Positions 1 through 7,774 of a stretch of DNA of 27,106 bases are shown one piece after another. Within the stretch, counting starts at the first letter, position 1. Every line of letters begins with the position of its first letter. Origin of the DNA: an uncultured Sutterella sp. (GTDB lineage Bacteria > Pseudomonadota > Gammaproteobacteria > Burkholderiales > Burkholderiaceae_F). The stretch spans positions 1 through 27,106 of the forward strand of contig CAAGAT010000064.1 of assembly GCA_900767875.1 (NCBI GenBank), given 5' to 3'. The notes below the pieces were generated by a model that was not told the origin of the DNA, searched no databases, and worked only from the letters and a program-made list of their open reading frames with translations. A program made the translations under genes and the position numbers.

Positions 1-29
1 GCGGCAACAGCGCGGGTACATGCGCGCCT

Positions 30-71
30 TCTTCAAAATCAAAACCCCGCCACAGCATCTGTAACGGGGTT
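30..71 (-). terminator. Intrinsic terminator downstream of argG
   Basis: Read on the minus strand, AACCCCG (71-65) and CGGGGTT (49-43) pair. The inner part continues through two T-G wobbles and ACAG/CTGT around an ATG loop, giving a nearly continuous 13-pair stem followed by TTGATTTT. On the plus strand the wobbles become C-A mismatches and no T-run follows, so it works only for minus-strand transcripts. It lies about 110 bases beyond the argG stop. A second hairpin (145-152 with 158-165, 8 pairs, no T-run) sits between. Confidence 0.7.
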
Positions 72-144
72 CTGAATGGCCTAGCTTCTAATTTTCATCG
101 GGAGCTTGGGGGCGAGGACATCCCGCACAGAGAGGTTCGGATGC

Positions 145-165
145 CGGGGCGCACGAGGCGCCCCG
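145..165. other. GC-rich hairpin between argG stop and its terminator
   Basis: CGGGGCGC (145-152) and GCGCCCCG (158-165) form a perfect 8-pair stem with a 5-base loop, about 17 bases beyond the argG stop codon. No T-run follows on either strand, so it is not a canonical terminator. It may stabilise the 3' end of the argG mRNA. The rest of positions 72-181 shows nothing I can assign. Confidence 0.4.
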
Positions 166-181
166 TCGCAGGGGCGACGAA

Positions 182-1522
182 TTACTTCGTCTTGCCGCCC
201 GTGAGCATCGGCACCACGGTACCTTCGGCGCCGCTGAGCAGACCGGTCTTGGCGTAGGTCTGCAGCTTGGCGCGCGTGTCGGTGATGTCGAGGTTGCGCA
301 TCGTGAGCTGACCGATACGGTCCACGGCCGTGAACATCGAGTCGCCCTTTTCCATCGTCAGGCGTTCGGGTTCGTACGTGAGGTTGGGCGAAACCGTATC
401 AAGGATCGTGTAGTCGTTGCCGCGGCGCAGTTCGAGGAACACTTCGCCGGTGATGGCGCGGGCCACCCAGCGCATGGCGCTTTCGCGCAGCATGATGGCC
501 TGGCTGTCGAACCAGCGGCCCTGGTAGAGCAGGCGGCCGAGCTTGCGGCCGTTGATGTGGTACTGCTCGATCGTGTCTTCGTTGTGAATGCCGGAAATCA
601 GGCGTTCGTAGGCGATGTGCAGCAGAGCCATGCCTGGGGCTTCGTAGATGCCGCGGCTCTTGGCTTCGATGATGCGGTTTTCGATCTGATCGCTCATCCC
701 GAGGCCATGACGGCCGCCGATGCGGTTGGCTTCGAGCATGAGTTCGACCGGGTCGGCGTATTCCTTGCCGTTGAGGGCCACGGGCTGGCCTTCTTCAAAG
801 CGCACGCTGACGGTTTCGGCCGGGATCGCGACGTTTTCGTCCCAGAAGGCCACGCCCATGATCGGCTCGACGATCTTCATGGAGGTCGAGAGCTTTTCGA
901 GGTCCTTGGCTTCGTGGGTGGCGCCGAGCATGTTCGAGTCGGTCGAGTAGGCCTTTTCGGCCTTCATGCGATAGGCAAAGCCTTCGGCGTTGAGGAACGC
1001 GCTCATTTCGGCACGGCCGCCGAGTTCGGAAATGAACTGGGTGTCGAGCCAGGGCTTGTAGATCTTCAGGTTCGGGTTGACGAGCAGACCGTAGCGGTAG
1101 AAGCGTTCGATGTCGTTGCCCTTGTAGGTCGAGCCGTCGCCCCAGATGTCCACGCCGTCTTCGCGCATGGCGGCCACGAGCATCGTGCCCGTGACGGCGC
1201 GGCCCAGAGGCGTCGTGTTGAAGTAGGTCTGGCCGGCCGTGGTGATGTGGAAGGCGCCGGACTGGATGGCGGCGATGCCTTCGGCCACGAGCTGCGGACG
1301 GCAGTCGATCAGACGGGCGGCTTCTGCGCCGTATTCCATGGCACGACGGGGAATGGCCTCGTAGTCGTCCTCGTCGGGCTGACCGAGATTGGCCGTGTAG
1401 GCGTAGGGGAACGCACCCTTGTTCTTCATCCAGCGCAAAGCGGCGCTGGTATCAAGGCCGCCCGAAAATGCGATGCCGACTTTCTTGCCGACGGGAACGC
1501 TTTGCAGAATCGTCTGAGACAT
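182..1522 (-). CDS. argG: Argininosuccinate synthase
   Basis: Joins citrulline and aspartate with ATP to make argininosuccinate, the penultimate step of arginine synthesis, in the cytoplasm. The 446-residue protein matches the long E. coli-type ArgG (about 447 residues) along its whole length. It has the ATP pyrophosphatase loop AFSGGLDTSAA near the N-terminus and the conserved blocks STYKGNDIERFYRYG, EKAYSTDSNMLGATHE and GMSDQIENRIIEAKSRG. The ATG at 1522 is chosen because it matches the family N-terminus and follows a purine-rich AAAGAGAG ribosome site. An in-frame, arginine-rich extension reaches back to a TTG at 1654 and is more likely leader sequence. The gene stands alone with its own promoter and terminator. 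Identification is certain; only the start is debatable. Confidence 0.97.
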   Translation of the reverse strand: MSQTILQSVPVGKKVGIAFSGGLDTSAALRWMKNKGAFPYAYTANLGQPDEDDYEAIPRRAMEYGAEAARLIDCRPQLVAEGIAAIQSGAFHITTAGQTYFNTTPLGRAVTGTMLVAAMREDGVDIWGDGSTYKGNDIERFYRYGLLVNPNLKIYKPWLDTQFISELGGRAEMSAFLNAEGFAYRMKAEKAYSTDSNMLGATHEAKDLEKLSTSMKIVEPIMGVAFWDENVAIPAETVSVRFEEGQPVALNGKEYADPVELMLEANRIGGRHGLGMSDQIENRIIEAKSRGIYEAPGMALLHIAYERLISGIHNEDTIEQYHINGRKLGRLLYQGRWFDSQAIMLRESAMRWVARAITGEVFLELRRGNDYTILDTVSPNLTYEPERLTMEKGDSMFTAVDRIGQLTMRNLDITDTRAKLQTYAKTGLLSGAEGTVVPMLTGGKTK

Positions 1523-1540
1523 TGTTCTCTCTTTAAAACG

Positions 1541-1577
1541 AAAAGTTCCGCCGGAACCGAAAAGACGCCTCCGGCGT
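1541..1577 (-). promoter_or_regulatory. Tandem small hairpins with T-runs in the argG leader
   Basis: On the minus strand, ACGCC/GGCGT (1577-1565) with loop GGA is followed by CTTTT, and GTTCC/GGAAC (1557-1545) with loop GGC is followed by TTTT. Both lie just upstream of the argG ribosome site. The stems are only 5 pairs each, so termination would be weak. The arrangement resembles an attenuator but this is an inference. Confidence 0.3.
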
Positions 1578-1660
1578 ACGGAAAATTCTTGCCTGCGGAT
1601 GGCTTGACGCGTGCCGTTTGGCCGGCTCGAAAAAAAACGCGCGCTCCGCTTCAATCTTTA

Positions 1661-1690
1661 ATTATGTCTGAGCCGCTACCGTTTTGTCAT
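1661..1690 (-). promoter_or_regulatory. Candidate sigma-70 promoter of argG
   Basis: On the minus strand ATGACA (1690-1685, five of six matches to the -35 consensus) is followed after 18 bases by CATAAT (1666-1661, five of six to the -10 consensus). The predicted start is near 1654, giving a leader of about 130 bases before the argG ATG. Confidence 0.5.
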
Positions 1691-1750
1691 CGGCAAAGGC
1701 TCGTAGATTTTCAATTTCTTAACGCAATCGGCCTTAAAAGCGCCCCCTTT

Positions 1751-2386
1751 TCAAGCCGCCTCGTCCTCTTTTTTCTCCACCCGAATGCGCCCGGCGCTGA
1801 TTTCGCCCAGAGCGCGCATGAGCTCGGGCGCCTTGACCGCCGCCGTTTCGATCGTCAGGGTCACGTCGGAGGCAAACTCACGCGTAAGCACCACACCCTC
1901 GTGGCGCTTGACCACGGCCATGGCGTGCTCGTAAAAGCGCGGCTCCATGCAGGCCGTGATTTCGCTCGTTTCGATGCGCTCGACGACGGGCAGCGTCTCC
2001 AGCCCCTTTTTCACCAGGCTCTGATAGGCGTGCACCAGGCCGCCCGTGCCCAGCAGCGTGCCGCCGAAGTAACGCGTCACCACCGCGGCGATTTCCCCGA
2101 CGCCGCAGTGCAGCAGCACCGTGAGCATGGGTCGGCCCGCGGTGCCCTTGGGCTCGCCGTCGTCGCTGCAGCCCGCAAAGGCCGTACTACCCGCCGGGCC
2201 GGCCTGAAAGGCCCAGCAGTTGTGCGTGGCTTCCGAATGCTCGGCGCGGATTTTGTCGATGAAGGCCTTGGCCTGCTCGGGCTCCTTGACGCGACCGATC
2301 GAAACGATGAAGCGGCTGCGGCGGATGATTTCCTCTTCGAGGTGAATTTCACCGGGGGCAAGGTCAGGGACGTTGTAGCTCGACAT
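1751..2386 (-). CDS. yigZ: YigZ/IMPACT family protein
   Basis: This 211-residue protein belongs to the YigZ/UPF0029-IMPACT family. The eukaryotic relative IMPACT binds GCN1; the bacterial role is not settled, with ribosome or RNA binding suspected. Hallmarks visible here are an N-terminal EEIIRRSRFIVSIG segment, the conserved FSDDGEP-like GCSDDGEPKGTAGRPML block, and VVTRYFGGTLLGTGGL. A C-terminal half follows, corresponding to the DUF1949 ferredoxin-like domain. Length agrees with E. coli YigZ (about 205). The ATG at 2386 is chosen; a TTG nine bases upstream is in frame. Neither start has a clear ribosome site. It lies 74 bases upstream of the kinase stop's far side and is probably transcribed separately from argG. 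Confidence 0.9.
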   Translation of the reverse strand: MSSYNVPDLAPGEIHLEEEIIRRSRFIVSIGRVKEPEQAKAFIDKIRAEHSEATHNCWAFQAGPAGSTAFAGCSDDGEPKGTAGRPMLTVLLHCGVGEIAAVVTRYFGGTLLGTGGLVHAYQSLVKKGLETLPVVERIETSEITACMEPRFYEHAMAVVKRHEGVVLTREFASDVTLTIETAAVKAPELMRALGEISAGRIRVEKKEDEAA

Positions 2387-2460
2387 AAGGGGCAAAGGCA
2401 GTCACAAAAGGGTGGTGCGGCATTTTAGCCGAGCGCCGCCCTGGCCCCCGGCTCGCTCGC

Positions 2461-4386
2461 TCAGATGGCGGTGTGCTCGGGCATGGCCGCTCGCGGAATG
2501 TCCATGGCGATCGTCACGCCGCCGTCGGGGTTGGCGTAGCCGCTGATGTGACCGTGATGGCGCTCGGCGATGTTGGCGCAGATCGACAGACCCAGCCCCA
2601 GACCGCCCGCCTTGCTCGTCACAAGCGGCATCATGAAGCGGTCGACCTCCTCCTGCGTGATCTTGGGGCCGTTGTCGCTCACCTCAATGCGCCAGAAACG
2701 GTCTTCGGGGCGCACGCGCACGCGAATGTGCGCGTCGCTCAAGCCCTCGACCGAATCGGCCGCGTTTTTCAGAAAGTTCAAAATCGCCAGCTCCACCTCC
2801 CAGGCGTCCACCTCGGCCCACAGGTAGGGCTGCATTTCCAGTTCGATGCGCGCCTTCGTGCGGCGGCTGCGCTCGAAGGTGCGCACGGCGTTGCGCACGA
2901 TCACCTGCATGTCGGTGAGCTCCAAGACTGGCTGCTGCTGCTTGGCGTACGAGCGCACGCGGTTGACGATTTCACTTGCCCTCGTGCCCTGCTCGACGAT
3001 TTCCTGCAGCGCTTCCTCAAAGACCTTGGGGTCGATCGCGCCGCGCCGCAGACGCCGCAGCAGGCCGTTGGCAAAGTTGGTGATGGCCCCGAGCGGCTGC
3101 TTGAGCTCGTGGGCGATCATCGTGGACATCTGCCCGACGATGCCCGTGCGCTCGAGGTGCACGATGTGATCGCGGCTGGCGGCCGCCTCGGCCTCAATGC
3201 GTTTTCTGTCTTCCAACGCACGGTTGAGCATGGCCGTGCGGCGGCGCACAAGCACCGACAGGGAGCCGGCGTAGAAGATGATGAGGAAAATCACCCCGAG
3301 CGTGACCGTCACGCCCGCGGACTGCTCGCGCATGAAGGTTGAAAGGCGAAACACCTGCAGGTGCTCGTAGGGGCCGACCTTCAAGGCATAGTAAAGGTCA
3401 TGTACGGCGCGGGTCGAAGCCACGGGACCCCAGTCCACGCCCGTGGCCGCGCCCGTCATGTTCTGCAGCGAGGCCATCGCCGCGCGGCTCATGGCCTGAT
3501 CGGTGCCTTCAAAGGCTGAGATGATGAAGCTCGGATAGAGCTCACCGGAGTGGCGGCAGGACGAAAAGTCCACTTCCCTCAAGTCGAGAAAATCGTAATC
3601 GGCGGGCGTGATTTCGCCGCGCTTGGCCAGGGACTCGAAGGCGCAGGTATGAAGGATCGCCAGATCGACCTTTTTCTGGCGCAGGGCCCGCAGGATGTTG
3701 GCCGGATCCGTGCCGTAAAAGCGCGTGTTGTTGGTGATGACTTCCGCGTTGAGCTTCTGGCGCTGAAATTCGCGCAGGCCGATGAGCCACCCGCCGAAGC
3801 TCGTGGGGTACGAGGCGCCGATCAGACGGTTGCGCATGTCGGCCAGGGTACGGATTTCGGTGCTTGCGGCGCGCTTGACGAACAGCACGCCGTCGGCAAA
3901 GGACGGATCGGGCGTCTGCACGGGCCAAAGGCTCAAAAGGCCAATCAACTGTCCCGTCATCTCAAAGGGGATGAAGTTGCCCGCGTCCGTGACGGCCAGA
4001 TCCACCGCCCCGGCCTTGACGGCGTTTTGCAGCACCGGGCTTTCGAGCACCATGAAGTCGAGGTTCTTTTTGCCCAGGCTCTGCTCGAGCTGCGCGCGGG
4101 TCTTAAGCCACGGGCCGCCGTCGAGGTACTGCGTAAATTCGTACTGCACGCCGATGCGCGCCGGGCGTGAGAGCTCGTAGCGCTCGGGCTCTCCGGCCTG
4201 CGCCGGGCTAACCGAGACCGTCAGCGGCACGCTCGGGCGCGTGAGCGAGAGCGTGGACGTCTGGTCTGAGCCGCTCATCACGTCCCCGTCGCGGGGCACG
4301 AGCGCATAGGAGGCCGCCGAAATCGACAACGACACAAGAGCACAGGAGGCGGCCGCCAGCGCGGCCAGAGCTCGGGTCAGGCGCAT
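2461..4386 (-). CDS. Sensor histidine kinase with PhnD-like periplasmic domain (TtrS-like)
   Basis: 641 residues. An N-terminal signal or anchor helix (about 5-25) leads to a periplasmic solute-binding domain of the phosphonate-binding (PhnD) type (about 70-345), as in the tetrathionate sensor TtrS. A membrane helix (about 358-380) and a short charged coiled coil (384-410) follow. The dimerisation helix carries the phospho-accepting His426 in AHELKQPLGAI, and the ATPase domain has N-box LNFLKNAADS (537-546), G1 DNG (571-573) and G2 GGLGLGLSI (594-602). All catalytic motifs are intact. The ATG at 4386 follows a GAGGAAAG ribosome site that overlaps the upstream gene's stop, so the two are translated together. 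No response regulator lies in the window. The ligand is unknown; tetrathionate or another oxyanion is only a guess. Confidence 0.85.
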   Translation of the reverse strand: MRLTRALAALAAASCALVSLSISAASYALVPRDGDVMSGSDQTSTLSLTRPSVPLTVSVSPAQAGEPERYELSRPARIGVQYEFTQYLDGGPWLKTRAQLEQSLGKKNLDFMVLESPVLQNAVKAGAVDLAVTDAGNFIPFEMTGQLIGLLSLWPVQTPDPSFADGVLFVKRAASTEIRTLADMRNRLIGASYPTSFGGWLIGLREFQRQKLNAEVITNNTRFYGTDPANILRALRQKKVDLAILHTCAFESLAKRGEITPADYDFLDLREVDFSSCRHSGELYPSFIISAFEGTDQAMSRAAMASLQNMTGAATGVDWGPVASTRAVHDLYYALKVGPYEHLQVFRLSTFMREQSAGVTVTLGVIFLIIFYAGSLSVLVRRRTAMLNRALEDRKRIEAEAAASRDHIVHLERTGIVGQMSTMIAHELKQPLGAITNFANGLLRRLRRGAIDPKVFEEALQEIVEQGTRASEIVNRVRSYAKQQQPVLELTDMQVIVRNAVRTFERSRRTKARIELEMQPYLWAEVDAWEVELAILNFLKNAADSVEGLSDAHIRVRVRPEDRFWRIEVSDNGPKITQEEVDRFMMPLVTSKAGGLGLGLSICANIAERHHGHISGYANPDGGVTIAMDIPRAAMPEHTAI

Positions 4387-4397
4387 CGCTTCTTTCC

Positions 4398-5351
4398 TCA
4401 GAGGCCGGGCACGAGCAGATCGGTGTCGGCGCGCCGCGTATCGAGCACGCGGATCACCTCGTAGGTGCTCACCAGGCCCTCTTCTCGGCGATGGCGCGTC
4501 TGCATGCGCACGTTGCACACGAGCACGTCGCCCGGACGCAGCTCGAAAATGCCGCTGTCAACGAGCGAGACAAAGGCCTTGTCGCCCATCGTGGCGCGGA
4601 TGTCCTGCAGGCCGTTGGTGAAGAACCACGCCTGGGTATTGCGAAACACCGGGTCCTTAAGCGAAAGCGCCATGGTGCGCACCTTATCGACGAGCAGCAC
4701 CTCGTCGGGCTCCGTGAGGCTAAAGGCGTTGATGTGCGCGGCCGTCAGGGTAAAGACGTTTTCACCGCTCGCGCGTTCCGAGACGGTGATTTCGGCGATC
4801 TGCTCGTCGGTGAGGGCGTCGGCCAGGGCCTGCATGCCCTGCCGCACGCGGCGGTTCTTATAGAGCACGTAGGTGTCCTGCGAGACGACGTAGCGCTCCT
4901 CGTGACCGGCGTCGATGTCGACGTGCCGGCCCATGAGAAAGACCTTTTCGGGTTCGCGGCCGCCCAATCGAAAGAGCAGCTGCGCCAGACCGTCGCACCA
5001 GCCCTCGGGCAGCAGCGCCGCCTCTTCGGGGGTGCGTTCGATTTTCACAAAGCCCAGGGCCGTGAGCACCACCGCGGGCTGCGGATCGGCGTAGAAGGAT
5101 TCGCCCGCCAGCGCCGCGCACTGCGCCTTGCCGAAGTCGACGCGAAAGCCCAGATCCACTTCAAAGTCCCCGGTGCCTTCGGCCGCCCGCACGTCGATTT
5201 CGGGTTCGACCACACGCCCGAAAAGGGCCTTGGAGGCTTCCGTCAGGAGCGTATCCACGCCGATGACGGCATGGGCCACCGCCGGATTGGCCGAGGTGGC
5301 TTCCCGATGCGGCAGTCCGCGAAAATCAAGGTTGAAAACCGCTAGCGTCAC
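4398..5351 (-). CDS. Uncharacterised 317-residue protein, first gene of kinase operon
   Basis: I do not recognise a named family with confidence. The protein has no signal peptide or membrane helix and is likely cytoplasmic. Its layout is an N-terminal segment (10-45) rich in Ala/His, a beta-rich stretch GDFEVDLGFRVDF (61-73), a basic patch YKNRRVRQGM (164-173), and a C-terminal module. That module has AWFF (241-244), an acidic D-x-x-F-like stretch, GIFELRPGDVLVC (267-279) and a final beta strand TYEVIRVLD. From memory it resembles a family of hypothetical proteins ending in F-x-x-GD-x-L ... Y-x-V, which I cannot verify here. The GTG at 5351 is chosen because GGAGAAAG lies at good spacing upstream; the longer reading frame back to 5456 lacks support. 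The kinase gene starts 11 bases after its stop. Confidence 0.75.
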   Translation of the reverse strand: MTLAVFNLDFRGLPHREATSANPAVAHAVIGVDTLLTEASKALFGRVVEPEIDVRAAEGTGDFEVDLGFRVDFGKAQCAALAGESFYADPQPAVVLTALGFVKIERTPEEAALLPEGWCDGLAQLLFRLGGREPEKVFLMGRHVDIDAGHEERYVVSQDTYVLYKNRRVRQGMQALADALTDEQIAEITVSERASGENVFTLTAAHINAFSLTEPDEVLLVDKVRTMALSLKDPVFRNTQAWFFTNGLQDIRATMGDKAFVSLVDSGIFELRPGDVLVCNVRMQTRHRREEGLVSTYEVIRVLDTRRADTDLLVPGL

Positions 5352-5427
5352 TTTCTTTCTCCATGCAGGCGGCACAATTCGGGCAAAGATTCCCCGCCCG
5401 GCCCGCCGTTCGGTACGAAACGCAGGT

Positions 5428-5456
5428 ATTTTGCGCTCGGCCCGAAAACAAGGCAA
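5428..5456 (-). promoter_or_regulatory. Candidate promoter of the unknown-protein/kinase operon
   Basis: On the minus strand TTGCCT (5456-5451) and CAAAAT (5433-5428) are separated by 17 bases. The predicted start near 5421 leaves a leader of about 70 bases before the GTG at 5351. It diverges from the recombinase promoter region. Confidence 0.4.
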
Positions 5457-5466
5457 CCGCCGCTCC

Positions 5467-5472
5467 TATAAT
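5467..5472 (+). promoter_or_regulatory. Perfect -10 box, candidate promoter of the recombinase gene
   Basis: TATAAT matches the sigma-70 -10 consensus exactly, but no good -35 box lies 16-18 bases upstream. An activator may be needed, or the match may be chance. Transcription would start near 5479. Confidence 0.35.
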
Positions 5473-5564
5473 AAGGCTCGGCACTCAACATAATGTTTTT
5501 CATCGCCCCGTGTCTACGGCAAGCATACACGAGGCATTGCACCCTTAGCCTTTTGCTGCCCGCC

Positions 5565-7145
5565 ATGACCGACTCCCGCCTAGATCCCGACAGCCCGCTT
5601 GCCGACGTTCTGCCCGAAAAACTCGCCCGGCGTACCCTTCCGAGCCTGGCGGAAAACAAGGTGGAGACGGCCGAGGGCCTCTACGAGTGCGTGGCCAATC
5701 TGGGCTGCAACTGGTTTCGGGGCTTCCAGGGCATCAAACGCGAAGAGGCCTATGAGCTCGTCGACTGGCTCGCCGAACACGAGGCCGAACTCGGGGAGGT
5801 CACCGAGCGCTTCTGGCCCGCGGGGGCCGACTCTCCGTTGCTGGCGGCCAAAACCGGCGCGCATGAAAAACCGGACAACGCCGAGGCCGGCTCGGGCAAA
5901 GAAGAGCTGCCCTCCTATGCCGTCACCGCTCCCCTCTTTTCCGAGGCCGACCAAATCCTCACGGCCCTGCCCGAATCCCTGTCGGGCAGCCGGGGTCTGA
6001 ACCGCGGCTTTGAGAGCAACTCGCTGTCGGTCGACGACGACATGTCGGCCGTGCGGCTGTGGCTGCAGGCGCGGGCCGTCAATCCCAACACCCTGTCGCA
6101 ATACCGCAAGGAGGCCGAACGCTTTTTGCTCTGGTGCACGATGGAGCGCGGCAAGGCTTTAAGCTCGATCACCGCCGCCGACGCTTCGCTCTACCCCAAG
6201 TGGCTCGAAGAGCTCGGGCGCCTGGAGCCCGAGGCCTGGAGCCGCGCCTGGCGCCTACCGCAAAACGTGTGGATTGGCCCGAAAAACGCCCCGCGTCTGT
6301 CGGCGCAGTGGCGCCCCTTCAACGGGCCGCTTTCCATTTCGAGCCGCAAAACCACCCTGACGGTCATCCGCATCCTCTTTGGGTTTTTGACCAAGACCGG
6401 GTACCTGCGCTCCAACCCCTTCGATCAGATCAGCGCCAAGGTGCGCTACCTGCCCGGCGAAGGCGCCCCCAAAGCGTTTGCCGACCGATCGCTCACGCCT
6501 CGTCAGTGGCAGGCCGTGCTCGAGCACCTTGCCGCCATGCCCGAGGGCGAAGCCAAACTGCGCATCCGCCTCGTACTGGCCATGGGCAAGGGCCTGGGCA
6601 TGCGCGCTTCGGAAATGATTCACGCCCGCGCCGACTGGATCGCCGTGCGGCGCATCGGCGACGAGGATCTGACGGTCATGGAAATCGTGGGCAAGGGCGA
6701 CAAGGTGCGCAGGCTCCCCCTGTCGGACGAAACCCTCGCGGACATCAACGCCTACTTTGCCTGCCGGGGACTGCCGCCCGCGGCCCTGGCCGAGCCCTCG
6801 ACCCCTCTGTTGGCGCGCATGCGCCGGCGCGGCGCCAAAGACGAAGCCGAGCCGCCCCACGAGGGCGAGGGCATCTCACGCTCCGGCCTTTACCGCGTGC
6901 TGTGCGACTTTTTTGAGGCTGCTGCCCTTGAAGTGGAGGAGCGCTCGGCTTCGGACGCGGCCAAGCTGCGCGCGGGCTCGACGCACTGGCTGCGGCACAC
7001 CTTCGCGACCAATGCCCTCAAGGCCATGGACATCAACCTCGTGCAAAACGCCATGGGCCACGCCTCGATCGGCACGACAAGCCGCTATCTGACGCCCGAA
7101 GAGTCGCAGATCGCCCAGGCGATGAAAAAGCTCAAGCCTCTTTGA
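5565..7145 (+). CDS. Tyrosine recombinase with DUF3701-like N-terminal domain
   Basis: Site-specific recombinase/phage integrase family. Numbered from the ATG at 5565 (526 residues), it has an N-terminal helix-hairpin-helix-like segment (about 30-80, GLYECVANLGCNWFRGFQGI then a WL-containing helix). This resembles DUF3701, found before integrase domains in Burkholderiales. A core-binding (SAM-like) domain spans about 160-290. The catalytic domain has Arg347 (GMRASE), Lys377/380 (GKGDK), His474 and Arg477 (HWLRHTFAT), His499 (GHASIG) and nucleophile Tyr508. All active-site residues are present. No ribosome site marks the start; an ATG at 5493 is in frame but adds an unlikely hydrophobic stretch. 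It is far longer than XerC/XerD (about 300). No attachment sites or other mobile genes flank it. Confidence 0.85.
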   Translation: MTDSRLDPDSPLADVLPEKLARRTLPSLAENKVETAEGLYECVANLGCNWFRGFQGIKREEAYELVDWLAEHEAELGEVTERFWPAGADSPLLAAKTGAHEKPDNAEAGSGKEELPSYAVTAPLFSEADQILTALPESLSGSRGLNRGFESNSLSVDDDMSAVRLWLQARAVNPNTLSQYRKEAERFLLWCTMERGKALSSITAADASLYPKWLEELGRLEPEAWSRAWRLPQNVWIGPKNAPRLSAQWRPFNGPLSISSRKTTLTVIRILFGFLTKTGYLRSNPFDQISAKVRYLPGEGAPKAFADRSLTPRQWQAVLEHLAAMPEGEAKLRIRLVLAMGKGLGMRASEMIHARADWIAVRRIGDEDLTVMEIVGKGDKVRRLPLSDETLADINAYFACRGLPPAALAEPSTPLLARMRRRGAKDEAEPPHEGEGISRSGLYRVLCDFFEAAALEVEERSASDAAKLRAGSTHWLRHTFATNALKAMDINLVQNAMGHASIGTTSRYLTPEESQIAQAMKKLKPL

Positions 7146-7158
7146 AAGACTTGAGCTT
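7124..7158 (-). terminator. Intrinsic terminator of yceD, overlapping the recombinase 3' end
   Basis: AAGCTCAAG (7128-7136) and CTTGAGCTT (7150-7158) form a perfect 9-pair stem with a 13-base loop. On the minus strand it runs into TTTTTC (rc of 7124-7129), fitting termination just after yceD. On the plus strand the following bases are poor in T. The left arm lies inside the last codons of the recombinase gene. Confidence 0.65.
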
Positions 7159-7191
7159 GTTCGGGTTCGGAACCTCTTTGGCCAGAGCGGC

Positions 7192-7725
7192 TTACTTGGC
7201 CTTTTTCATGAGGTCGGCTAGGCCCGCAAACGGGTTGACGCGCTCGGGCAGCGCTTCGGCCTCCCGGCTTTGCAGCTGCTCGCGGTCAGGCTCGCAGTCT
7301 TCGTGCGCCGGAAAGAGATTGAGCGACAAGATGAGCTCCTCTTCGACCCAGTGCGCCAAGTCAAACTTGGTCGAGCCCACCACCACTTCATCCTCGCCGT
7401 CCTCCTCGATGGGCAGACGGTCGGCCTCCTGCTCGCTCTTGGCAAACAGAAAGGGCACTTCCTTGTCGATCGTCAGCACGAGCTCGCCGCCGCAACGGGC
7501 GCACTCGCAGGTGAGCTTGGCCTCGATCCGCAGCAGGGCGCTGGCCATCCGGCGCCGCTCGCCCGTGCCCACGGCCGTGTAGCGCACCTCGGCCTTGGGC
7601 GCGTCGCCGTGCAGCATTTCCTTGAGGTCGGGCAGATCCTCAATCGTGAGCGTGCCTTCGACCGTGGCCTTGGCGCGGGAGAGCTCGAAAATGTCGATGT
7701 CTTTCATAAATGGCGGGCGCCGCAA
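7192..7725 (-). CDS. yceD: YceD / DUF177 protein (23S rRNA accumulation protein)
   Basis: Small acidic protein of the YceD/DUF177 family, linked to accumulation of 23S rRNA and ribosome assembly. The cysteine cluster CECARCGG (Cys73, Cys75, Cys78) and the C-terminal VNPFAGLADLMK block are typical, as is the length (177; E. coli 173). The TTG at 7725 is chosen over the ATG at 7707. An AAGGAG ribosome site lies 5 bases before the TTG, while a GCGCC/GGCGC hairpin and no ribosome site lie before the ATG. The added residues (MRRPPF) also align with the PFVID-type start of betaproteobacterial relatives. The gene is normally followed by rpmF and plsX; here a terminator and a convergent recombinase follow instead. 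Confidence 0.88.
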   Translation of the reverse strand: MRRPPFMKDIDIFELSRAKATVEGTLTIEDLPDLKEMLHGDAPKAEVRYTAVGTGERRRMASALLRIEAKLTCECARCGGELVLTIDKEVPFLFAKSEQEADRLPIEEDGEDEVVVGSTKFDLAHWVEEELILSLNLFPAHEDCEPDREQLQSREAEALPERVNPFAGLADLMKKAK

Positions 7726-7774
7726 AGGCGCTCCTTGTGATGGCTGTTGGGTTGGTCCGAAAGCGGCAAAGGCA

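Noticed and set aside
2..64. A short plus-strand frame ending in YMRAFFKIKTPPQHL and a TAA, possibly the end of a gene to the left
   Set aside because: Twenty codons are too few to judge. Codon choice is plausible, but the stop overlaps the argG terminator stem. The sequence to the left would settle it.
1523..1654. N-terminally extended ArgG starting at TTG 1654
   Set aside because: The family N-terminus and a good ribosome site mark ATG 1522. The extension is Arg-rich and unlike ArgG. It is kept only as a leader hypothesis.
557..2428. A 623-codon plus-strand frame opposite argG and yigZ
   Set aside because: It spans two unmistakable minus-strand genes and their promoter region, and its translation resembles no protein.
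4398..5456. The longer 352-residue version of the unknown protein
   Set aside because: The extra 35 residues are Arg-rich and cover the likely promoter; GTG 5351 has the ribosome site.
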